Assembly (NCBI GenBank): GCA_030524475.1
Contig: JAUNGO010000016.1
Location: 1-41,338 of the forward strand
Length of the DNA stretch: 41,338 nt
Direction of reading: 5' to 3'
Source: Eggerthellaceae bacterium
Lineage (GTDB): Bacteria; Actinomycetota; Coriobacteriia; Coriobacteriales; Eggerthellaceae
A program made the position numbers and the translations under genes. Below are positions 31,953 through 38,812 of this stretch, in pieces (position 1 is the first letter of the stretch; each line of letters opens with the position of its first letter). The notes under the pieces were generated by a model. It worked only from the letters and a program-made list of their open reading frames with translations, ran no database searches and was not told the origin of the DNA.

Positions 31953-33145
31953 GCGGGCGCGGCGCGGCTGAGCGCGGCGCGGCGGTTGCAGCGTCTGCGG
32001 GCGCGCGGCGTGCCTGGCGTGTGTTCGCCGTCAACCCCGGGTCGACCTCCACGAAGGTGGCGCTGTTCGAAGGCGAAGAGGAGCTGTTCAAGGAGAACAT
32101 TGCGCATGGGCGCGATGAGCTGGCGGCGTTCGACACCATCGAGGATCAGGTTCCCTACCGCGAGGAGTTCGTGCGCCGCGCGCTCGCCGAGCGCGGCGTC
32201 GAGCTTTCAAGCATCGACGCGTTCGTGGGGCGCGGCGGGTCGTCGTACTCGATGGAGGGCGGCACGTATGTGGCCGACGACCTGCTCGTGCGCGACACGC
32301 TGCGCGCCGCTGGCGAGACGGTGCATCCGGCCAACATGGGTCCTGCGCTTGCGAAGGCACTGGCGGAAGAGGCGGGCGCGCACGCGGGGGCGTTCGTTGT
32401 GAGTCCTCCCGTCACCGACGAGTTCGACGACGTGGCGCGCGTGACGGGTATCGAAGGCGTTTATAGGCACAGCAACCTGCACGCCTTGAACCTGAAGGAG
32501 ACGGCGCTTCGCCACGGCAAGTTGGTAGGGCCGGCGTACGCGGAGGGGAACTACATCGTGTGCCACCTCGGCGGCGGCGTGTCGGTGTCGGCGCATCGGC
32601 GCGGTCGCATGGTCGACGGCAACGACAACTCCGGCGGCGACGGGCCGTTTGCCCCGACGCGCACCGGGTCGGTTGCTGTGCGCGAGGTGGTGAAACTTGT
32701 CGAGGGCGGTGCGCTCAACGCGCGCGAGGTCATGAATCGCACCATTCGCGACGGCGGTTACCTCGACTGGCTGGGCACGGCCGACGCGCGCGAGGTCGAG
32801 CAGCGTGTCGAGCGCGGCGACGCGAAGGCAGCGCTTGTGCAAGAGGCGTTGTTTTACCAGATCGTGAAAGAGATCGGCGCAATGGCGTGTGCGCTTGCGG
32901 GACGCGTCGACGCCATTTTGCTCGGCGGAGGCCTTGTGCACAGTGAAAGCCTCGTGCGCTACGTGAGAGAGCACTGCGCGTTCATCGCGCCGATATACGC
33001 CTATCCCGGCGAGTTCGAGATGGAGGCGATGGCGGCGGGAGCGACGCGCATTTTGGACGGGGAAGAGCAACCGAGGCGTTACAGCGGAAGGCCTGTTTGG
33101 AGCGGCTTTTCGTTTGCTGACAACTCTCGTGAGGAAGGAGTATGA
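31949..33145 (+). CDS. buk: Butyrate kinase family acyl-phosphate kinase
   Basis: The 398-residue ASKHA-fold kinase makes ATP from acyl phosphate. After a 25-residue Ala/Gly-rich lead comes the phosphate-1 loop VNPGSTSTKVALFEGEE, then PPVTDEF, RHSNLHALN, NYIVCHLGGGVSVSAHRRGR (phosphate-2), and the adenosine loop AILLGGGLVHSE. Butyrate kinases have about 355 residues; the surplus is at both ends. ATG 31949 overlaps the ptb stop (ATGA) and the kinase stop overlaps the nitroreductase start in the same way. Together ptb and buk give substrate-level phosphorylation. The preferred acid may be butyrate or a branched or other short acid. Confidence 0.9.
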   Translation: MSGRGAAERGAAVAASAGARRAWRVFAVNPGSTSTKVALFEGEEELFKENIAHGRDELAAFDTIEDQVPYREEFVRRALAERGVELSSIDAFVGRGGSSYSMEGGTYVADDLLVRDTLRAAGETVHPANMGPALAKALAEEAGAHAGAFVVSPPVTDEFDDVARVTGIEGVYRHSNLHALNLKETALRHGKLVGPAYAEGNYIVCHLGGGVSVSAHRRGRMVDGNDNSGGDGPFAPTRTGSVAVREVVKLVEGGALNAREVMNRTIRDGGYLDWLGTADAREVEQRVERGDAKAALVQEALFYQIVKEIGAMACALAGRVDAILLGGGLVHSESLVRYVREHCAFIAPIYAYPGEFEMEAMAAGATRILDGEEQPRRYSGRPVWSGFSFADNSREEGV

Positions 33146-33675
33146 GCATGAACACCCTTGAAACGCTGTTCAGCCGCAAGTCGGTTCGCAGCTATACGGG
33201 AGCGCCCGTGCCCGACGACGCGCTCGGCGCGGTGCTGAAAGCCGCGATGGCGGCTCCCGTGGGAATGGGACAGTACCAAGACGTGCATCTTACGGTTGTC
33301 ACCGACGTCGCCGTGCTGCGCGGCATCGAGGAGGCGGCGTGCGCGTTCATGAACCGGCCCGATGCGCACCCGCTCTACGGCGCGCCCGCGCTCATCGTCG
33401 TGTCGGCGCGCGATGAGGCGGAGCGCGGAGGCATAACGTACGAGAATTGCGCCGTTGTGGCGCACAACATGGCGCTTGCGGCAACTGAGCTGGGCATGGG
33501 GTCGTGCTTCATTTTCGGCGCGCTCATGCCTATGCGCCAATCGCCCGAGCTTCGCGCGCCCCTGGGATTGCCCGATGGGTTCTCGCCCCGCTGCGGCATC
33601 GTCCTCGGAGAGACGGCCGAAACATGGGAGGAACGCGCGATTCCCGCCGACCGCATCGGCGTTGATCGCATTTAG
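33142..33675 (+). CDS. Nitroreductase family FMN-dependent oxidoreductase
   Basis: The product has 177 residues, overlapping the kinase stop by ATGA; ATG 33148 is a possible second start. Nitroreductase hallmarks are LFSRKSVRSYTGAPV (FMN phosphate contact), LKAAMAAPVGMGQYQ, and MALAATELGMGSCFIFG with the late GIVLGETAE. It is at the short end of the family and probably works as a dimer. Such flavoproteins reduce nitro groups, quinones or enones with NAD(P)H. In this operon a reduction of an unsaturated acyl or aromatic intermediate is possible. The first hairpin repeat (33686) follows 10 bases later. Confidence 0.9.
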   Translation: MSMNTLETLFSRKSVRSYTGAPVPDDALGAVLKAAMAAPVGMGQYQDVHLTVVTDVAVLRGIEEAACAFMNRPDAHPLYGAPALIVVSARDEAERGGITYENCAVVAHNMALAATELGMGSCFIFGALMPMRQSPELRAPLGLPDGFSPRCGIVLGETAETWEERAIPADRIGVDRI

Positions 33676-33685
33676 CACATCGCAT

Positions 33686-33716
33686 CCGCCGTGCGGCATG
33701 GCTTCGCGCGGCGGGC
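33686..33716. repeat. Left copy of 31-nt hairpin repeat flanking the molybdoenzyme pair
   Basis: A GC-rich hairpin (stem CCGCCGTGCG against CGCGCGGCGG) matches the copy at 36981-37011 at 29 of 31 bases in the same orientation. It lies between the nitroreductase stop and the molybdoenzyme start. Confidence 0.8.
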
Positions 33717-33764
33717 ATCGATTAAAAACAAAGGTCAATTGCAAATGAATGAGGAGGTACATCC

Positions 33765-36314
33765 ATGTTGGACGACGGCGTTGGAATTGCGGTCGCAGAG
33801 CGCATAGAGGCTGCTCAAAGCGCTCGACGCGATGGTTCTGAAGTTCGTTATACGGTATGTACAGTGAACGGTTGTTGGGAGAGCTGTCTTTTGGCCTGTA
33901 CTGTCAAAGACGGGGAATTGGTGTCCATCGACGTGGGCGACCCATTGGTCGAAAGTGCGCCGGGGGATGGGTTTGACGAGGGGAGCGTGCGCAAGGGAAT
34001 GTTTCAGCATCGTCCGTGCGTGCGTGGGCGTATGTGGCGCAAGACACTTGATGCGCCAACGAGGGCTTTATATCCCATGAAGAACATCGGCAAAAAGGGC
34101 GATCCTGTTTGGAGACGCATATCGTGGGACGAAGCGCTCGATATTCTCGTTGACAAAATGAGAGAGTTTGTGGACGAGTACGGCCCCTATTCTATCTACA
34201 CTTATTTGCCGCTTGAGTTTGAGCCGTATGCGGGATTCGGATTCAGCGCATGGGGAATGTCGTCGTTTTCGGGCCATCAAATTGCCGATAACGTTGTTGT
34301 TGGCCTTGACGACTATGGCGTTATGGGCGGTCGCGAAACGCAATTCTCTGGAACAGAGCCCCCTGATCTACTTAACACCAAACTTGTCGTTGGCATAGGC
34401 TGGAACCCTGCGGTCACGCGCCCTGAGTTCCTCGGACCGTTGGTCGCGTTGAAGGAGAAGGGGGTTCCGATCGTCATCGTCGACCCTCGCTATACGCCAA
34501 CGGCGCGGACGTTTGCCACGCAATGGATACCAATTCGTCCCGGCACCGACGACGCCTTTCTGCTTGCGATAGCTGATGTCATTTTTCGAGAGGACCTCGT
34601 CGATCACGCGTTCGTGGAAGCGTTTGTGGAACCTGAAGGTCTCGGAAAATGGAAGGCGTACGTTCTCGGGGAAAGCGACGGTATTGAAAAAACTCCCGAG
34701 TGGGCCGAGGCTATTTGCGCGGTTCCTGCCGAAACGATCAGAAGTCTTGCGCGGCTGTACGGAGCGCATCATGGCTACAGCGACGGTAACCCTTGCTATT
34801 TTAAGCTTCATTGGTCGGCGGCTCGCATCGAACGTGGCGAAAATGTGTCGCGAATGGGAATCTATTTGCAGGCGCTTACGGGCAACATCGGTGTGCCAGG
34901 AGGCTATTTTGGCGGCGGTGAGTTCGTCGTTCCTCCATTTGTTCCGCCTGTCATGGTGAACTTCGGCAAGGCAGCTCCTTCTTATGCTCCTCCGTCACTT
35001 ATGTATGTACGTGGTTTGGCCGATGCGATTCTTCTAAAAGATGACGTGAAGAGCGGAAAGATGAGCGAGGCCGAGTATCGCAGGCGTATCGGGTGTGCCC
35101 AAGATTGGCCTCTTCCCGACATCCACATGATCTTCAATCAAACGGGTGCTGAGAACGGGTCGCATGACAACCAGCGTTTGTGGGAGGCGTACAAAAAGTG
35201 CGATTTCGTGGTGGAACGGGCTTATCACATGGATAGGCCAGAAGTTCGTTACGCCGATCTTGTTCTTCCTACGGCTGATCCTTTCTTCGAGGACGCAAAT
35301 GACGCTTTCGGTATGGGCGGGTTTGTGATTCCTGTCCTTTCTGGCGTGGGCAATTACGGAAATTACTTCATGTTGAGTCAGAAGATCATCGATCCTCCAG
35401 GAGAAGCACGCCCCCTTTCATGGATTAACGGGCAAATCGCGAAGCGCTTGGGCGTGGCTGAACAATCGCATCCGCGTTTTCTCGACGTAATGGACGACCT
35501 GTCGGCATGGAACGCCCGCTTTGAGGAGCTGCAGCGCGAAGCATGGGAGAACTGGCGTCCTCAGTATGAGCAATGGGCCGCTGCGATGGGCATCGAGCCG
35601 CGTGAAGCCCCAAGCTATGATGAGTTTCTCGAAAAGCCATTGTTCAGAGTACCGCTTGCGCGTGAACCGTTCTATGCGTTTGGCGAGCAAATACGTGGGG
35701 AGAGGCCGTTTGATACGGTTTCAGGAAAAATCGAGTTTTATTCGGACTTTCTTGCTGATCCAGACATGGCTGACAAAGAGTTTGTGTTTCCGCGTTCGGG
35801 CAACAAGCCGGGATTTTGCTACGGCGGGGAGAAACCGCCCGTCGTCAAGCCGATGGCCGAGTATCAACCCGCGCCCGACCATCCGCAGGGCGAGCTTGCC
35901 CAGGACTATCCTTTTCGCATGGTCACGCCGCACTCGTTTTTCCGTCAGCACACGTCGCAAGACAACAACGGTTGGGTTGCTGAGGAAGCTGAGCATGCTT
36001 TATGGATGAACGCTGCCGACGCTGCTGCCCTTGATGTTGACGAAAGCGAGTTTGTTCGCGTGATAGCTGAAAACGGCGAAGCTTTCATGCCTGTACATGC
36101 GACTGAGAAGATAGCGCCTGGCACGGTTTGCTCCATCTATGGCGCATGGTATGTTCCGTCTGACGAAAAAAGCGACCTTATGCCCGATGGTGTGGATGTG
36201 CGGGGTTCGGCCAACAATTTCACGGTGTCACGGCATTTTCCGTGGGTGTGCGCAACCTCGCATTGCTCAAGTCAAGTAAGGATCGAGAAGACAGACGGAG
36301 GTGCTGTGCGATGA
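33765..36314 (+). CDS. Molybdopterin oxidoreductase of the DMSO reductase family, catalytic subunit
   Basis: The product has 849 residues; ATG 33765 has GAGGAGG seven bases upstream. There is no signal peptide, so it is cytosolic. The [4Fe-4S] Cys are C32, C37, C41 and C85 (CTVNGCWESC ... RPCVRGR). The pterin-binding domains follow: PVWRRISWDEALDILVDKM, VVGIGWNPAVTRPE, PIVIVDPRYTPTARTFATQW, and the C-terminal dinucleotide-binding domain from about 700 (FRMVTPHSFFRQHTSQDNN). Segments such as YVLGESDGIEKTPEWAE recall the transhydroxylase branch, but that enzyme lacks the cluster. GC is distinctly lower than upstream (31 of 60 at 34201-34260 against 48 of 60 at 31081-31140). The substrate is unknown. 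Confidence 0.9.
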   Translation: MLDDGVGIAVAERIEAAQSARRDGSEVRYTVCTVNGCWESCLLACTVKDGELVSIDVGDPLVESAPGDGFDEGSVRKGMFQHRPCVRGRMWRKTLDAPTRALYPMKNIGKKGDPVWRRISWDEALDILVDKMREFVDEYGPYSIYTYLPLEFEPYAGFGFSAWGMSSFSGHQIADNVVVGLDDYGVMGGRETQFSGTEPPDLLNTKLVVGIGWNPAVTRPEFLGPLVALKEKGVPIVIVDPRYTPTARTFATQWIPIRPGTDDAFLLAIADVIFREDLVDHAFVEAFVEPEGLGKWKAYVLGESDGIEKTPEWAEAICAVPAETIRSLARLYGAHHGYSDGNPCYFKLHWSAARIERGENVSRMGIYLQALTGNIGVPGGYFGGGEFVVPPFVPPVMVNFGKAAPSYAPPSLMYVRGLADAILLKDDVKSGKMSEAEYRRRIGCAQDWPLPDIHMIFNQTGAENGSHDNQRLWEAYKKCDFVVERAYHMDRPEVRYADLVLPTADPFFEDANDAFGMGGFVIPVLSGVGNYGNYFMLSQKIIDPPGEARPLSWINGQIAKRLGVAEQSHPRFLDVMDDLSAWNARFEELQREAWENWRPQYEQWAAAMGIEPREAPSYDEFLEKPLFRVPLAREPFYAFGEQIRGERPFDTVSGKIEFYSDFLADPDMADKEFVFPRSGNKPGFCYGGEKPPVVKPMAEYQPAPDHPQGELAQDYPFRMVTPHSFFRQHTSQDNNGWVAEEAEHALWMNAADAAALDVDESEFVRVIAENGEAFMPVHATEKIAPGTVCSIYGAWYVPSDEKSDLMPDGVDVRGSANNFTVSRHFPWVCATSHCSSQVRIEKTDGGAVR

Positions 36315-36952
36315 CTCAGTATGGATTCTTTTTTGATGAAGGTCGCTGCACGGACTGTCGTGCGTGTTCCGTTGCTTGCAAGGATTGGAACGACTTGGCT
36401 GAAGGGGAGCGTTGGCTCAATGTGTATTCCCAAGAAAAGGGCGCGTTTCCCTCCCTTTCGGGTTGCACTACATGGTCGACGTGTTTTCATTGCGAAGAGC
36501 CCGCTTGCATAAACGCGTGCCCAAATGGGGCAATTGTCAAAGAGGGGCGGTTCGGCGCTGTGCTCGTTGACGATGCACGTTGCGTCGGGTGCGGTGTGTG
36601 CGCAAGCGCTTGCCCACACGGCGCGCCTGTTGCTTTGAGTGGAGTAGCAACAAAGTGCACCATGTGCGTCGATCGCTTGGCAAATGATCTTGTGCCTGCG
36701 TGTGCGTCGGCGTGTCCGACTCGCGCTCTTGACTTTGGACCGATGAACACGTTGGTAGAGAAATACGGCGACTTGCGAGAACCTGCAAATATGTCAACTG
36801 TGAGCACAAAGCCTGCGTTCTTGCGTAAAGACAACGCTGCGCACCGAGAGGTCGTCGAATACGACGCCGAGCGCGCTCGCGAGCTTTTTGGGATGAGAGC
36901 GTCCGCTTATGACCATTCGGTAGTTTCTAATCAATGGAGCGATGAGTTCTAG
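36311..36952 (+). CDS. Four-cluster ferredoxin-type electron-transfer subunit (DmsB-like)
   Basis: The 213-residue protein starts at ATG 36311, overlapping the molybdoenzyme stop by ATGA. Four Cys groups each hold a [4Fe-4S] cluster: CTDCRACSVAC (residues 13-23), CFHCEEPACINACP, CVGCGVCASACP and CTMC with CASACP. It should pass electrons to or from the molybdopterin subunit. No membrane anchor gene (DmsC/NrfD) follows, so the pair is probably soluble or docks to another donor. It has the same lowered GC as its partner (30 of 60 at 36301-36360), supporting joint acquisition. Confidence 0.93.
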   Translation: MTQYGFFFDEGRCTDCRACSVACKDWNDLAEGERWLNVYSQEKGAFPSLSGCTTWSTCFHCEEPACINACPNGAIVKEGRFGAVLVDDARCVGCGVCASACPHGAPVALSGVATKCTMCVDRLANDLVPACASACPTRALDFGPMNTLVEKYGDLREPANMSTVSTKPAFLRKDNAAHREVVEYDAERARELFGMRASAYDHSVVSNQWSDEF

Positions 36953-36980
36953 GAGATGGCAGCAAAGCCGTCTGCTTCGC

Positions 36981-37011
36981 CCGCCGCGTGGCATGGCTTC
37001 GCGCGGCGGGC
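36981..37011. repeat. Right copy of 31-nt hairpin repeat flanking the molybdoenzyme pair
   Basis: The stem GCCCGCCGCG (36979-36988) pairs perfectly with CGCGGCGGGC, which ends at 37011. The repeat is in direct orientation with the copy at 33686-33716. It sits 29 bases after the ferredoxin stop and 24 bases before the holo-ACP synthase start. Confidence 0.8.
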
Positions 37012-37034
37012 GCGGTACGGCGCAAGGAGGGACA

Positions 37035-37493
37035 GTGGGGGCGGTTAAGGGCGTCGGCGTTGACGTGGTGGATGTCGGCGAGGTGGCTTATCTGGGCGGC
37101 TTTGGTGCGGCTGCGCGCGACGACGCACGCTGCAACGACGTGGATGCATGCGATGGGTCGTTGGTCGGCGCCGGGAAGCGCAATGCTTTCATGAGGCGCG
37201 TTTTTACCGATGCCGAATGGTCCGAAGGCACGTCTCTCGCATACCCTGCAGCCTACTTTGCAGGGCGGTTCGCCGCCAAAGAAGCCGTGTTCAAGGCAAT
37301 TTCGGACAGCGTGGGCGATGCATTCGACCTACGCTGCGTCGAAACGCTCTTCGACGAGGGCGGGCGACCGGCCGTTTCGATGGATGGGGCGGTTGGCGAG
37401 GCGATGTCCAAAGGCGGCATAGGCGACATCGCCGTGTCGATCATGCGCGAGGGAGGATCGGTGTACGCCTTCGCCTTTGCGCTCGCGCGATGA
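37035..37493 (+). CDS. acpS: Holo-acyl-carrier-protein synthase
   Basis: GTG 37035 lies five bases after AAGGAGG and gives 152 residues. The AcpS fold is clear: VKGVGVDVVDVGEV (Mg2+ Asp), FTDAEWSEG, and YFAGRFAAKEAVFKAI with the catalytic Glu in AAKEA. It has about 25 extra residues after the first strand (AARDDARCNDVDACDG) compared with the usual 120-125. It transfers phosphopantetheine from CoA to the ACP Ser. With an ACP gene 6 kb upstream and no other fatty-acid genes, it probably activates that ACP, though it could be the cell's general enzyme. Confidence 0.9.
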   Translation: MGAVKGVGVDVVDVGEVAYLGGFGAAARDDARCNDVDACDGSLVGAGKRNAFMRRVFTDAEWSEGTSLAYPAAYFAGRFAAKEAVFKAISDSVGDAFDLRCVETLFDEGGRPAVSMDGAVGEAMSKGGIGDIAVSIMREGGSVYAFAFALAR

Positions 37494-37584
37494 GCGGGGC
37501 GCAAAGGCAATTTCCTGCGCAGCTTGAAGTTGAGGATGAGGGTGTAGCTTTGGGCGATATCGCCCACGAAGGGAGACGGTCGGT

Positions 37585-38709
37585 ATGTTTGAGAAGCTGG
37601 GGAAACGGGCGTTGGCGATTCCGCTTGTGGTTCCCGTCGTGCTGGTGTGCATGTTCTCGCTGATGTTCTACCCGATGGCGAGGATGGAGCTCAAGGGGCT
37701 GCCGTTCGCGGTCGTATGCCTGGACGAGGGAATTGACATGCCGGCGGGGCACGTCAACGCGGGCGAGGCGATGGTCGAGCAGCTGACCGACCCCGATGCC
37801 GGCGGCGTCGAGGAAGAGGCCGACAGCGAAAGCACCGAAGGCGGCTCGCTGATGTCGGCGGACGCTGTTTCGTGGGTGGAGTACGGCAGCCAGGAGGAGC
37901 TCGACGCCGCATTCGACGCCGGCGAGATATACGGAGCGATCGTGATTCCGGAAAACTTCACGCTCTCGCAGGCGGCGCAAGACGTGGGCGAGGCGAACCT
38001 GCGGGTGTACCTCGACAAGGCCAAAAGCCCGCTTATCGCTACGCAGCTCCAGTCAGGCATGTCGCTCATGCTCGCGCGGCTCGGCGTCGGAGCCGACGTC
38101 GAGGTGATCAACGACGGCGGTTACGCCGGCGAGGACGCAAGCCCCATGTCGGGCATGCTCCTGTTGCAAGTTTCGCTTTTGCCCTTGGTTCTCGGGTCGG
38201 CCGTTGGCGCGCTCGTATTGTCGCGCGCGTTGAGGCTCGGCGAAGGCCGTCGTGGGCGATTCGCCAAGCTGGCGCAGCAGCTCGGCGTCATGGTGGTTGC
38301 GTCAGGCGTCATGGCGCTGTGCGCCTATGCGGCGGTGATCGTGGTCGTCGGCGCCGAGATTCCCCTCGCAACGAGCGTTCTGTTCATGTGGCTTGCCGGT
38401 TTCTGCGTGATGCTGCTGGTGTGCGGCGCGGCCGACGTCCATTTGGCCCTCGGCGTATTGGTTGTTCTCCTGGTTATGGGGTTCGGCAACATGACGGGCG
38501 TGCTGCCCTACGAGACGTTGCCCGCCTTCTGGCAGGATTGGGTGTATCCGTGGGCGCCGCAGCGGTTCATCGGCGACGGTCTGCGCGAGGTGTTCTATCG
38601 CGGCTTCGGCGTTTTGAACGCGGGCACGGCGGGCGTGGCGACCATCGGCGCCGTCGGTCTGGCTCTCGGTTGCCTGGCGGCTTTGTTGCCGAGGGGAAAG
38701 AAAGCGTAA
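37585..38709 (+). CDS. YhgE/Pip-like ABC-2 family membrane protein
   Basis: The product has 374 residues. One transmembrane helix (12-30, IPLVVPVVLVCMFSLMF) is followed by an extracytoplasmic domain (about 35-185) with an acidic loop and YGAIVIPENFTLSQAAQDV, a hallmark of YhgE/Pip and ABC-2 permeases. Then come five helices (about 190-370), e.g. LGVMVVASGVMALCAYAAVI and LALGVLVVLLVMGFGNM. It lacks the long coiled region of full YhgE/Pip proteins. The start has GGGAG upstream. It is 91 bases after acpS and its relation to that operon is unclear. Export of a surface component is possible. Confidence 0.75.
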   Translation: MFEKLGKRALAIPLVVPVVLVCMFSLMFYPMARMELKGLPFAVVCLDEGIDMPAGHVNAGEAMVEQLTDPDAGGVEEEADSESTEGGSLMSADAVSWVEYGSQEELDAAFDAGEIYGAIVIPENFTLSQAAQDVGEANLRVYLDKAKSPLIATQLQSGMSLMLARLGVGADVEVINDGGYAGEDASPMSGMLLLQVSLLPLVLGSAVGALVLSRALRLGEGRRGRFAKLAQQLGVMVVASGVMALCAYAAVIVVVGAEIPLATSVLFMWLAGFCVMLLVCGAADVHLALGVLVVLLVMGFGNMTGVLPYETLPAFWQDWVYPWAPQRFIGDGLREVFYRGFGVLNAGTAGVATIGAVGLALGCLAALLPRGKKA

Positions 38710-38812
38710 GGGGAAAGCGGCGCTCCTCTTGCGTTCTCGGGCTAGCCTTCCTTCCGTTTATGAGACAATGGGCGTGTTTACGCGTTGCGTTGCTTTGCGG
38801 AAGGGGTGGCCG

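Noticed and set aside
37490..37663. ATG overlapping the acpS stop, giving a 57-codon frame
   Set aside because: It runs 79 bases into the YhgE-like gene in another frame, and its second half is Trp/Arg/Cys-rich shadow sequence. No family is recognised.
38729..38812. Upstream TTG extension of the protease
   Set aside because: It would put 28 residues before the signal peptide; ATG 38813 has GGAAGGGG in place.
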